A stretch of DNA of 14,349 nucleotides, taken from positions 1 through 14,349 of the forward strand of contig JAISNB010000006.1 of assembly GCA_031276435.1 (NCBI GenBank), written 5' to 3'. The position numbers were made by a program, and so were the translations under genes. Shown here one piece after another: positions 1-6,781 of the stretch (positions are counted from its first letter, which is position 1; each line of letters starts with the position of its first letter). Source of the DNA: Burkholderiaceae bacterium (lineage in GTDB: Bacteria > Pseudomonadota > Gammaproteobacteria > Burkholderiales > Burkholderiaceae_C). The notes below the pieces were generated by a model. The model saw only the letters and a program-made list of their open reading frames with translations, had not been told where the DNA came from and did no database searches.

Positions 1-164
1 TCTTCGCCCGATTGCTCAAAAAACGCCCGGATGCTTTGCCCGATTCGCCGCTCGATCTCGGCATCGGTGTCCACGAATACCGCATCCAGACGCCGCGCCA
101 ACTGCCGCCCCACCGCGGACTTGCCCACGCCAGGCATGCCGACAAGAAAATACCGCTTTTGCAT
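1..164 (-). CDS. aroK: Shikimate kinase AroK, N-terminal part (runs off left edge)
   Basis: Shikimate kinase phosphorylates shikimate at the 3-hydroxyl using ATP, in the cytoplasm, on the path to chorismate and the aromatic amino acids. The 54 visible codons start at an ATG (162-164) and give MQKRYFLVGMPGVGKSAVGR followed by a typical kinase start. The P-loop GMPGVGKS is at residues 9-16. The DTDAEIE stretch at about residues 33-39 holds the Asp that in this family contacts shikimate and magnesium. The rest of the gene lies outside the window. A GGGCGG just before the ATG is at best a weak ribosome site. aroK commonly follows pilQ in beta- and gammaproteobacteria, often with aroB behind it. 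Here a lipoprotein gene and a terminator separate it from pilQ, so how it is transcribed is unclear. Confidence 0.92.
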   Translation of the reverse strand, partial: MQKRYFLVGMPGVGKSAVGRQLARRLDAVFVDTDAEIERRIGQSIRAFFEQSGE

Positions 165-190
165 CCGCCCGCTTTTAAATCAATGTGTTC

Positions 191-223
191 TACAAAATAA
201 AAAGCCAACCCGAAGGTTGGCTT
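191..223 (-). terminator. Rho-independent terminator of the pil operon
   Basis: Read on the minus strand, AAGCCAACC (223-215) pairs perfectly with GGTTGGCTT (210-202) around a TTCG tetraloop. A T-rich tract (TTTATTTT) follows at once, down to about 191. A nine-pair stem with a UUCG loop and a U tract is a textbook intrinsic terminator. It lies just after the lipoprotein gene and before aroK, so it should end the pilM-to-lipoprotein transcript. On the plus strand the stem is not followed by a T tract. Confidence 0.88.
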
Positions 224-239
224 GTGAACGATTCACAAG
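221..239 (-). repeat. Second hairpin, CTTGTGAA / TTCACAAG, overlapping the terminator
   Basis: Eight perfectly paired bases (CTTGTGAA and TTCACAAG) flank a three-base loop. The element sits between the lipoprotein stop (247-249) and the terminator. Its last three bases (221-223) are also the first three of the terminator stem, so the two hairpins compete slightly. It could protect the 3' end of the mRNA or tune termination; which one cannot be read from sequence. Confidence 0.6.
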
Positions 240-246
240 GGATCAA

Positions 247-1359
247 TCAAGGGCAGGCAGTTGTTCCAATTTCTATGGTGAACGGAACATTCCGCACGGC
301 ACCCGATTTATCAACCACAGTAATCGAGTAGGTTGAAGTAGTCGATACAATTGACGTGGATGCCATCTGCACCACAAATTCACCGTTGGCATCCACTGGC
401 TCTACATTAAAAGGTGCCCCAGAGACGCTGGCTGTATATGGCGCCGTACCTCCTGTAATCTTGAATGTATAACTACCCGCAACGCCCGAACACACCTTTT
501 GGCTGCTTGGACTCACGGCCAGACTCGCCGCTGTCGTACCAGTAATATCAACAATGATCTGGTTGCCCAAATCGTCTGTAACAACGAGCTTCGTTGTTCC
601 GGCAGTCTTGACGGTGACCGACAGATCATTGCCAGTGATAGCGGCATCCGCCACTGCGGGATCAACCACAGAAACATGGTACGCACCAATTCCTCCAGTA
701 ATCACAAAGTTAATGACGCCAGGAGCCACAACTGTACCACTGATCGATGGACTTACGGCCAAATCAGTCATCTTCACGTTCACGGCAATATCAAGAGTCG
801 TTCCAGCACTGTCCACTACGTGCACAGTCACGGCTCCAGGTTTTTTTCCAGTAATCGTATAAACGCCATTGTGGCCAGTAATTGTGGCTACAGACTCGTC
901 CTCACTGTAGGCGTTCACATAAGGCTTAATCCCGCCAGTCACCGTGATTGTTTTCGACTCAAGCGGCTCAATATTTACCGTCCCGCCAACGGAGCTATTT
1001 AACGGAATCCGCACGGCACTTGCCTTGAACTTAATTGAGTCTTGCCCAACAGTCGAGTCCTGTATCGTAATCTCTGCCTCTTCAGTTGTAGGGCCATGTG
1101 CTATCAGGCGCAGCGTCCCGTCGCTCAGCAACTGAGGCTCAATTGCGCCTTGCGTTGTCATCACATAATATGGCCTGACGCCTTGCGATATTCTCGCAAC
1201 ATCCGCATAGGTACCTGCCGCCATGGTAATTTCATCAATGACCGGTGTCATCCTCAACTTTGTCGTAGGCCCTTGCTCACCAGAATAGCCACCACCGCCT
1301 CCGCAAGAGACCAGCAGCAGCAACAGAAAGCCGCCAAAAATGTTTAATAGCTTACGCAT
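247..1359 (-). CDS. Lipoprotein with four Ig-like repeats, sixth gene of the pil operon
   Basis: This 370-residue protein has a lipoprotein signal: MRK, a hydrophobic run, then lipobox L16-V17-S18-C19. Gly at position +2 predicts outer-membrane sorting rather than inner-membrane retention. After a Gly-rich spacer come four beta-rich units of about 75-90 residues (roughly 33-117, 118-198, 199-277, 278-370). Each carries a related turn: SQGVRPY (58-64), TGGIKPY (141-147), TGGIGAY (221-227), TGGTAPY (302-308). This looks like tandem bacterial Ig-like domains. Only the last unit has cysteines (C290, C369), possibly a disulfide. An AGAGGA site sits seven bases before the ATG, and only 38 bases separate it from pilQ, so it is probably cotranscribed with the pilus genes. 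I do not recognise a named family. A pilus or secretin accessory role is inferred from position; an unrelated surface adhesin is the alternative. Its G+C is lower than in genes to the right. Confidence 0.85.
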   Translation of the reverse strand: MRKLLNIFGGFLLLLLVSCGGGGGYSGEQGPTTKLRMTPVIDEITMAAGTYADVARISQGVRPYYVMTTQGAIEPQLLSDGTLRLIAHGPTTEEAEITIQDSTVGQDSIKFKASAVRIPLNSSVGGTVNIEPLESKTITVTGGIKPYVNAYSEDESVATITGHNGVYTITGKKPGAVTVHVVDSAGTTLDIAVNVKMTDLAVSPSISGTVVAPGVINFVITGGIGAYHVSVVDPAVADAAITGNDLSVTVKTAGTTKLVVTDDLGNQIIVDITGTTAASLAVSPSSQKVCSGVAGSYTFKITGGTAPYTASVSGAPFNVEPVDANGEFVVQMASTSIVSTTSTYSITVVDKSGAVRNVPFTIEIGTTACP

Positions 1360-1397
1360 CTCTTTTCCTCTTCAATGAACCAGCAAAATATTCAAAA

Positions 1398-3560
1398 TCA
1401 ACGCACCATCCCGGATCCAGAGTCCGAAATGACTTTTGGAGTAATGAAAACAAGCAATTCCTGTTTATTGGATGTCTTGCCGCGAGATTTAAACAGGTTC
1501 CCCAGGATAGGAATATCACCCAGCAAGGGAACCTGAGTCACATCTTCAGTTTCGGTCAGCTCAAAAATACCGCCGATCACCACCGTACCTCCATTTTCGA
1601 CCAGCACGTTCGTCTTGATATGCTTGGTATTGATGGCAACGCCAGCAGTCGTCGTCTCGCCACGACTGTCCTTGTTGATGTCCAGGTCAAGAATGATGTT
1701 GCCCTCGGGCGTGATCTGGGGCGTGACTTCCAGCTTCAAATTCGCCTTGCGGAAGCTTATCGTTGAGCGACCATTGACTGCCGACTCTTCATACGGAAAC
1801 TCAGTTCCCTGCTCAATCAGCGCCTTGACTTGGTTGGCTGTCACAACCCTTGGACTCGAAACTATGCGCCCCTTTCCGTCTGCTTCAAGCGCGGAAAGTT
1901 CAAGGTTCAAATACCGGTTTGCCGCCGAACTGAACAGCGATATGGCAAACGATGCGGCAGCCTGTCCCAATTGACCAGCAGCAGGCAAGTTCACAAAGTT
2001 GGCCGTCGGATCCACGCTTCCTCCCTGGCCAGTCGTACCAGCCACTGCGCCATAAGAACTCCCGATCGCGACCCGATTTCCGCCCCCCACCGAGTAGCCC
2101 GCATCACCGCCGCGCACACCGCGCAAGTCCGCGCCACCAAGTTTGACACCCAGTGATTTTCCAAAAGTATCAGACGCCTCGACAATGCGCGCCTCGATCA
2201 AGACTTGCCGCACGGGTACATCCAGTTTGCTGAGCATCTCCTGGACATGCGCAATGCGCGAAGGAATGTCCGTTACAAAAATCTGGTTGGTGCGCGGCTC
2301 GGCAATCACTGAACCCCGCCGACTCAAAATGCGTGCGTTCTGCGTATCCGCAGCGCCGCTACTGGTGGAACCGGTAATTTGATCTGCAATTTCCTTGGCT
2401 TTTGTATAATTGAGTTGAAAAGCCTGCGTTCTGAGAGACTCAAGGCTTTCGATTGCAGATTGCGCTTCCAGCTCTGCCTTTTCCTTGGCGGCCATCTCAT
2501 CCTTGGGCGCGATTTGCAAAACATTGCCAATCCGCTTCATGCCCAGGCTCTTGGCTTGCAAAATAATGTCCAGAGCCTGGTCCCAAGGCACGTCCTTCAG
2601 GCGCAGTGTCAGGTTGCCCTGAACGGAATCCGATGTGACGATGTTGAAGCTCGTGAAATCAGCAATCACCTGCAACAGCGAGCGAACCTCGATGTTCTGG
2701 AAATTCAGGGACAGTTTCTCTCCCTGATAAGTCAGGCTCCTGCCAATCGTTGTGCCAGAAGCATCCTCCACTTTTTGCGGACGCACTTCCACGACCAGTT
2801 CACTGTCATTTTGGTATGCACTGTGTTCCCAGGCACCCTTGGACACAATTGTCATCTTCACGCGATCACCCGATTGCTCCGTCGACACGGACTGAACGGG
2901 CGTGCCAAAGTCGCTCACATCCAGCTTGCGATGAAGCCCTTCTGGCAAGCTGGTTTTCAAAAATTCAACCACCAGATCCTGACCTTGCGGGCGAATATCC
3001 ACACCCACCTGATCGTTGGGCAAGCTTACAACAACGCGGCCACTGGTGTCCGTTCCACGGCGGAAATCCACATTTTTCAGAGGAGCGGTAGCGACATTGC
3101 GGCTCTCTGCAAATACTGAAGTCCGTACAGGAACACCCGTTTTGTTGATGGGGTCAAGCAAAATCAACAACGTATTGCCCCGAATGTTCGTCTGGTAAGT
3201 TGTCGTTTGCGTAAGATTCAAGACCATGCGCGTGCGATCCGTGGCCTGAACCACATTGACCATGCGCACATTGCCCTGATTGACCACCACCGTGCTCTTG
3301 CCCATCTGGTTGACCACACCAGGAAAGTCCAGGGCAATGCGCGCCGGCTGCTGAATGACAAAGCCCGTCGGCACGGCTGCCAGCGGCTCTGAAAACTCGA
3401 CCCGCACGACTTCTGACCCACCCTGTACAGTACCTGACACCCCTGTGATGCCAGGCTCTGCCCTGACAGGGATAGCCACCACCATGCTGCAGGCCAGGAT
3501 GGCCACGAGCGCAGCCATTTTCCCGGCAGCGCAGTTTTTTGACGCCAACCTCATTTTCAT
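1398..3560 (-). CDS. pilQ: Type IV pilus secretin PilQ
   Basis: PilQ forms the outer-membrane ring through which the type IV pilus extends and retracts. The 720-residue product has a signal peptide (basic start, hydrophobic about 16-31, likely cleavage after VRA at 32-34). Two AMIN-type domains follow (about 37-137 and 160-262), which in this family bind peptidoglycan. Next come the short secretin N-domain (283-350), a linker rich in Ala and Glu, an N1/NolW domain (378-447), and the secretin core (about 455-712) with the signature VPLLGDIPILGNLFKS at 677-692. Length fits the family. The ATG at 3558-3560 overlaps the pilP stop as ATGA and has an AGGAGA ribosome site about seven bases upstream, so the first Met is preferred over Met3. 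It is the fifth gene of the operon, and no terminator separates it from the next lipoprotein gene. Confidence 0.98.
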   Translation of the reverse strand: MKMRLASKNCAAGKMAALVAILACSMVVAIPVRAEPGITGVSGTVQGGSEVVRVEFSEPLAAVPTGFVIQQPARIALDFPGVVNQMGKSTVVVNQGNVRMVNVVQATDRTRMVLNLTQTTTYQTNIRGNTLLILLDPINKTGVPVRTSVFAESRNVATAPLKNVDFRRGTDTSGRVVVSLPNDQVGVDIRPQGQDLVVEFLKTSLPEGLHRKLDVSDFGTPVQSVSTEQSGDRVKMTIVSKGAWEHSAYQNDSELVVEVRPQKVEDASGTTIGRSLTYQGEKLSLNFQNIEVRSLLQVIADFTSFNIVTSDSVQGNLTLRLKDVPWDQALDIILQAKSLGMKRIGNVLQIAPKDEMAAKEKAELEAQSAIESLESLRTQAFQLNYTKAKEIADQITGSTSSGAADTQNARILSRRGSVIAEPRTNQIFVTDIPSRIAHVQEMLSKLDVPVRQVLIEARIVEASDTFGKSLGVKLGGADLRGVRGGDAGYSVGGGNRVAIGSSYGAVAGTTGQGGSVDPTANFVNLPAAGQLGQAAASFAISLFSSAANRYLNLELSALEADGKGRIVSSPRVVTANQVKALIEQGTEFPYEESAVNGRSTISFRKANLKLEVTPQITPEGNIILDLDINKDSRGETTTAGVAINTKHIKTNVLVENGGTVVIGGIFELTETEDVTQVPLLGDIPILGNLFKSRGKTSNKQELLVFITPKVISDSGSGMVR

Positions 3561-4096
3561 TTTGAACTCTCCTGCAATTCCAAACTTGACGCTTGCTCGA
3601 CCCAGTCGCCGGTTGCGTCCTGAACAATTTCACGCAACTTGACTGCGTTTTCCGATACCTCGACCACTTTTCCGAAGTTCTGCCCAAGGTAGGCGTTAAC
3701 CCGGACCTGGTGCAACAAGTTGTTTACCCGAACCAGCGCAACCCGATTGCCATCCTTGATGATGCTGCCAACCATGGTCATGGTATCCAGCGGAAAACCC
3801 TCCAATGGCTCCTTGCGACGCCGCCTTTCGGCTTCGATCAATGCCGAACCCTCCCCAATACCAGCCTCGCGGCGCAAAGCCTGCGTCAGCTTGTCCTTGT
3901 TGAAAGGTTCTGTTTCACCCGCCGCCGCATATGGCAATGGCGCGTATTGCTTTGGCTCCGAAATGGAGTCGACACGAGGACGCACTACCCGTTGCTGCTC
4001 CGCCATCCATTGGCGCAAGTCCTCATTTGCGGAGCCTGTACACCCCGTTGCGACCAGTGCAGCAAGGCACGTTATGCTGGTTACCTGCCACTTCAT
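3557..4096 (-). CDS. pilP: Type IV pilus inner-membrane lipoprotein PilP
   Basis: PilP is the periplasmic lipoprotein that links the PilN-PilO heterodimer to the secretin PilQ. The 179-residue product begins with a short signal and Cys19 in A-T-G-C. The -3 position is Ala rather than the usual Leu, so the lipobox is recognisable but not ideal. A flexible Pro- and charge-rich stretch (about 25-98) precedes the compact beta domain (about 100-165, starting GFPLDTMTMVG), which is the PilQ-binding homology region in known PilP proteins. The ATG (4094-4096) overlaps the pilO stop as ATGA, and its own stop overlaps the pilQ start in the same way. Translational coupling and a fixed protein ratio are therefore likely. 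Size and position match PilP of Neisseria and Pseudomonas. Confidence 0.96.
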   Translation of the reverse strand: MKWQVTSITCLAALVATGCTGSANEDLRQWMAEQQRVVRPRVDSISEPKQYAPLPYAAAGETEPFNKDKLTQALRREAGIGEGSALIEAERRRRKEPLEGFPLDTMTMVGSIIKDGNRVALVRVNNLLHQVRVNAYLGQNFGKVVEVSENAVKLREIVQDATGDWVEQASSLELQESSK

Positions 4097-4767
4097 CTTC
4101 TAGCCTCTCTACCCCGTTGGGCAGCTACTTCGTCAGGATCGAGATAACGGAACGTTTTTGCAATGGCGCTGAACTGAAGCGCACCCGTCGGGTCATTGCC
4201 TTTGCGCCAGATATTTATATTGTTCAACGTTACGATTCTCGACAAATTTGCCACATCGGCGGTAAAAGCCCCGATATCGTGATACTGCCCGGTGACTCTG
4301 AGTTCAATCGGAAGTTCGGCATAGTATGCCTTGGCAGAAACCTGAGCGGGCCGGAAAAGATCGAACTGCAAACTGCGCCCAAGCCCCGCCTGGTTGATGT
4401 CCGACAAAAGCGCATCCATCTCTGCCTTGCTGGGCAGTTGCCTTTCGAGCAAGCTCACGTATTGCGAGACTTGCTCGCGTTGTTTTTTCAATTCGTCCAG
4501 ACTGACTGCTTGTTGCAGCTTCTTGTGGTAGTCTCCCCGTAGAACGCCCTCTTTGCTCCTTGCATCGTTCAGCGTACTGATTGACTCTTGAACCACAAGA
4601 AAATATACAACGACCGCCACGGCAATTGCCACCACCAGCAGCAAGGCAAACTTGGGAATCGCTGGCCATGCGCCAGGATCACGCGCATCCAGCCCCTGGA
4701 ACTGCGCCACCAACCGCCGCTGAAGCCTGGAAAAGTCAAGCTTCTCTTTCGAGCTTTTTCTTGCCAT
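4093..4767 (-). CDS. pilO: Type IV pilus assembly protein PilO
   Basis: PilO is a bitopic inner-membrane protein that pairs with PilN and binds PilP. The 224-residue product has a basic cytoplasmic N-terminus, one membrane helix (about 42-61, ending VVVYFLVVQ), a coiled-coil stretch (about 62-112), and a periplasmic ferredoxin-like domain that includes the conserved Y-Y-A-E-L-P-I-E-L-R-V-T-G-Q-Y segment (about 142-156). I chose the ATG at 4765-4767 because GAGGGA (4775-4780) stands seven bases before it. A GTG at 4780-4782 would add five residues and overlap the pilN stop, but it has no good ribosome site and would itself cover the GAGGGA. The stop overlaps the pilP start. Confidence 0.95.
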   Translation of the reverse strand: MARKSSKEKLDFSRLQRRLVAQFQGLDARDPGAWPAIPKFALLLVVAIAVAVVVYFLVVQESISTLNDARSKEGVLRGDYHKKLQQAVSLDELKKQREQVSQYVSLLERQLPSKAEMDALLSDINQAGLGRSLQFDLFRPAQVSAKAYYAELPIELRVTGQYHDIGAFTADVANLSRIVTLNNINIWRKGNDPTGALQFSAIAKTFRYLDPDEVAAQRGREARR

Positions 4768-4774
4768 CTTGTTT

Positions 4775-4780
4775 TCCCTC
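4775..4780 (-). promoter_or_regulatory. Ribosome binding site that fixes the pilO start
   Basis: GAGGGA on the minus strand lies seven bases upstream of ATG 4765-4767, the optimal distance. It argues against the longer GTG start at 4782, which overlaps it. Confidence 0.6.
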
Positions 4781-5378
4781 ACCCTTGGGTTTGAGCATCT
4801 TTCGCTGCCTGCACATCGCTGGCCTGCTGAAGCTGTACACGGACAGTGAAGTTGTAAACCCGACGCCGATCCCTGGGCGAAATCTCCATGTCGGAAGCAA
4901 CAATTTCAATCAACTCCGGGTTTTTCAACCATTCACTGCGACGTGAAAGATTACGCAGCAACTCAGAAACACGCTCGCTGGACTGCGCCACACCTGTAAA
5001 CAAAACATTTCTGCCCTCTTGCCTGATGCCGTTGAGAAAGATTCCCTCAGGAAGCTGACGCACTGCGTCATTCATCAGATGGACGGGCAGGTTGCGATTG
5101 GACTGCAACTCTTCGACAGCCTGCTGCCTTGCTTTCAGGGCCGCAATTTCGCTTTGCAGGCCCGCAATCTCCTTGATCTGCTCATCCAGTTTTTTGTTCT
5201 CGGATGTCAGAAGATCATTGCGACTCTGTTGCGTCGATATCTGCTGCTGATAGCCCAGATAAACCACACCCGCCATGACGGCGCCAACCGCCATAGCCAA
5301 AACCAGAAGCACATTGAAAGCCTGGCGCGCCCTATGGCGCGCAGCCTCTCTATGTGGGAGCAAATTGATCAAGATCAC
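4779..5378 (-). CDS. pilN: Type IV pilus assembly protein PilN
   Basis: PilN is the bitopic inner-membrane partner of PilO. Its cytoplasmic tail docks in a groove of PilM. The 199-residue product starts MILINLLPHREAARHRARQ, and the I-N-L-L-P-H-R motif is the known PilM-binding peptide of the family. One membrane helix (about 21-42) is followed by a coiled coil (about 45-88) and a periplasmic ferredoxin-like domain (about 90-185). The start is GTG at 5376-5378, overlapping the pilM stop as GTGA, with a perfect GGAGG (5387-5391) eight bases upstream. A longer reading from a TTG at 5408 would add ten residues before the conserved motif and is rejected. The C-terminus is Gln- and Ala-rich. Confidence 0.96.
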   Translation of the reverse strand: MILINLLPHREAARHRARQAFNVLLVLAMAVGAVMAGVVYLGYQQQISTQQSRNDLLTSENKKLDEQIKEIAGLQSEIAALKARQQAVEELQSNRNLPVHLMNDAVRQLPEGIFLNGIRQEGRNVLFTGVAQSSERVSELLRNLSRRSEWLKNPELIEIVASDMEISPRDRRRVYNFTVRVQLQQASDVQAAKDAQTQG

Positions 5379-6451
5379 CGCAAAAACCTCCGCATCGCCA
5401 GACCGCAAGCCGTCAGGTACGACGGCGCTTCACGACGCATTTTCTTTTCCCGCACCGATTTCCCGATCGCCATGCCATCAAACGGATTGACGACCTGACA
5501 CGGGAAAGAGGTATGCCGCGTCACCGCTTCCAGCAACCCCGGCGACGACGCAGCCCCGCCTGCCAGCAGGATGTAGTCGACTCTGTTGTTGGGCGTACTG
5601 GTAAAAAAGAATTTCAGGGCGCGTTCGATTTCCTGTGCCATGGATTCCACAAAAGGCTCAAGAACAGCCGTCCCGTAGTCATCGGGCAACTCGCCATTGC
5701 GCTTCTTGGCCTCGGCCTCTTCCAGTGTAAAGCCATACTGCCTGACCAGCATTTGCGTCATTTGTGCGCCACCAAATACCTGGTCGCGCTCATACAGCAG
5801 GCCATCGTTGAGAAGCACTTGCATGCCGGTAGTCACCGCGCCAATTTCAAACAGCGCAATGACGGCATCGACTCCGCCGCCAGGTAGACGCTCAATGATT
5901 CGCGACACGGCCAAACGGGAAGCATAGCTTTCCACGTCAACCACCACTGGAACCAGTCCCACTGCCTCGGCCAAACCTTGCCGGTCCTCAACCTTTTCCT
6001 TGCGCGACGCGGCAATGACCACATCCACATCGCCCGCCGATGCGGCGCTGGGGCCGACGACGTAAAAATCCAGGCTCACTTCATCAAGCGGGAACGGAAT
6101 GAACTGGTTGGCCTCGGCCTCGGCCTGAATCTCCATCTCGCGGTCACTCAAACCAGCCGGTAAAACCACGCGCTTGCTGATGACCACCGAACTCGGCAAA
6201 GCCATGGCAACGTTCTTGGCGCGTGTTCCAGAGCGGCTGACCAAGCGGCGCGCGGCGTCTGCGACATCATCGAATCTCTCGATGTTGCCTTCGTTGATCC
6301 ACCCCTGCTCCAGAGGCTCGATGCCACAACGCTCCAGCACAAACTCGCCAGCGCGCCCCTGCCCAAGCTCCACCAGCTTCATGCTGGAGGAACTGATATC
6401 GAGTCCGATCATCGGCTGCGACCGGCTACTGAACAATGACCCTATGTCCAC
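5375..6451 (-). CDS. pilM: Type IV pilus assembly ATPase-fold protein PilM
   Basis: PilM is a cytoplasmic actin/FtsA-like protein that binds the PilN tail and links the pilus machine to the cytoplasmic motor side. The 358-residue product shows the phosphate-1 loop G-L-D-I-S-S-S-S-M-K-L-V-E-L (16-29), the conserved EAEANQFIPFPLDEV stretch (111-125), a phosphate-2-like loop FEIGAVTTGM (201-210), and the adenosine motif LAGGAASSPGL (296-306). In the phosphate-2 loop the usual Asp before Ile-Gly appears as Glu. The start is GTG at 6449-6451, giving MDIGSLFSSRSQ, which fits PilM N-termini. No clear ribosome site precedes it. It heads the operon and is divergent from mrcA, an arrangement also known in Pseudomonas. 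Its stop overlaps the pilN start. Confidence 0.97.
   Translation of the reverse strand: MDIGSLFSSRSQPMIGLDISSSSMKLVELGQGRAGEFVLERCGIEPLEQGWINEGNIERFDDVADAARRLVSRSGTRAKNVAMALPSSVVISKRVVLPAGLSDREMEIQAEAEANQFIPFPLDEVSLDFYVVGPSAASAGDVDVVIAASRKEKVEDRQGLAEAVGLVPVVVDVESYASRLAVSRIIERLPGGGVDAVIALFEIGAVTTGMQVLLNDGLLYERDQVFGGAQMTQMLVRQYGFTLEEAEAKKRNGELPDDYGTAVLEPFVESMAQEIERALKFFFTSTPNNRVDYILLAGGAASSPGLLEAVTRHTSFPCQVVNPFDGMAIGKSVREKKMRREAPSYLTACGLAMRRFLR
5387..5391 (-). promoter_or_regulatory. Strong ribosome binding site of pilN
   Basis: GGAGG on the minus strand lies inside the last codons of pilM, eight bases before the GTG of pilN. It decides the start of pilN and would give strong initiation despite the non-ATG codon. 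Confidence 0.75.
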
Positions 6452-6472
6452 GGCTAAAACCCGTTCTGTTTA

Positions 6473-6508
6473 ACTTGCCCAAGTCGGAAAGACTTAAGAA
6501 TTTACTTG
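6473..6508. repeat. Cluster of ACTTG/CAAGT inverted repeats in the pilM leader
   Basis: ACTTG (6473-6477) and CAAGT (6480-6484) face each other over two bases. AAGTC (6481-6485) and GACTT (6491-6495) face each other over five bases, and a further ACTTG follows at 6504-6508. The arms can pair in alternative ways, either as DNA half-sites or as RNA hairpins 22-57 bases upstream of the pilM start. Confidence 0.4.
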
Positions 6509-6545
6509 AATGCTAGCGGCAAGCTCCTTGTCCTGCAACGATTTT

Positions 6546-6575
6546 TTGTGTTCGGGCCATGGGCTTCGTTGTCAA
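6546..6575 (-). promoter_or_regulatory. Possible pilM promoter with perfect -35 box
   Basis: On the minus strand TTGACA (6575-6570) is a perfect -35 hexamer, but the bases 16-18 further on (AACACA or ACACAA) are a poor -10. It overlaps the -35 box of the mrcA candidate on the other strand. The true pilM promoter could instead lie nearer the gene. Confidence 0.25.
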
Positions 6576-6597
6576 AAACTAACGGAATGGGTAAATT
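6569..6597 (+). promoter_or_regulatory. Candidate sigma-70 promoter of mrcA
   Basis: TTGTCA (6569-6574, five of six consensus bases) is followed after exactly 17 bases by TAAATT (6592-6597, four of six). Transcription would start near 6604 and leave a leader of about 178 bases before mrcA. Spacing is ideal and the region is the A/T-richest part of the gap, but nothing beyond the motifs supports it. Confidence 0.45.
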
Positions 6598-6781
6598 TCT
6601 TGCATCGCCGGGAACCACTGCCTCAAACCGATGCACACGCCCCATGTCCGCGCAGGCCTCACAATCATGCCTGTGTTGCCCGCCGTCCGCCGCCAGCTTT
6701 TCCGCAGGCACGCGGCCAAGCGCGCCGGATCGGGCTTTCTTCGTGCAGTCGCGTGATCACCAACTTCAATTGAGACTTCTC

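Larger units (their letters stand above)
6452..6781. other. Divergent control region between pilM and mrcA
   Basis: These 330 bases lie between the two start codons. They contain candidate promoters for both directions around 6547-6597 and a cluster of short inverted repeats next to pilM (6473-6508). The mrcA frame stays open upstream to 6506, but that reading gives a low-complexity, Cys- and Ser-rich segment with no signal-anchor character, so I treat it as noncoding. Small minus-strand frames here show no recognisable protein. Confidence 0.6.

Noticed and set aside
5379..5408. TTG-initiated N-terminal extension of pilN
   Set aside because: It adds ten residues before the conserved I-N-L-L-P-H-R motif, and it contains the GGAGG that serves the GTG start.
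6452..6560. Sigma-54 promoter for pilM
   Set aside because: The nearest GG...GC pair has the wrong spacing (11 instead of 10), and flanking bases do not match the TGGCAC-TTGC pattern.
6506..6781. In-frame 92-codon upstream extension of mrcA
   Set aside because: It gives Cys/Ser-rich, low-complexity sequence before a normal PBP1a tail and anchor, and it covers the likely promoter. The ATG at 6782 fits family length.
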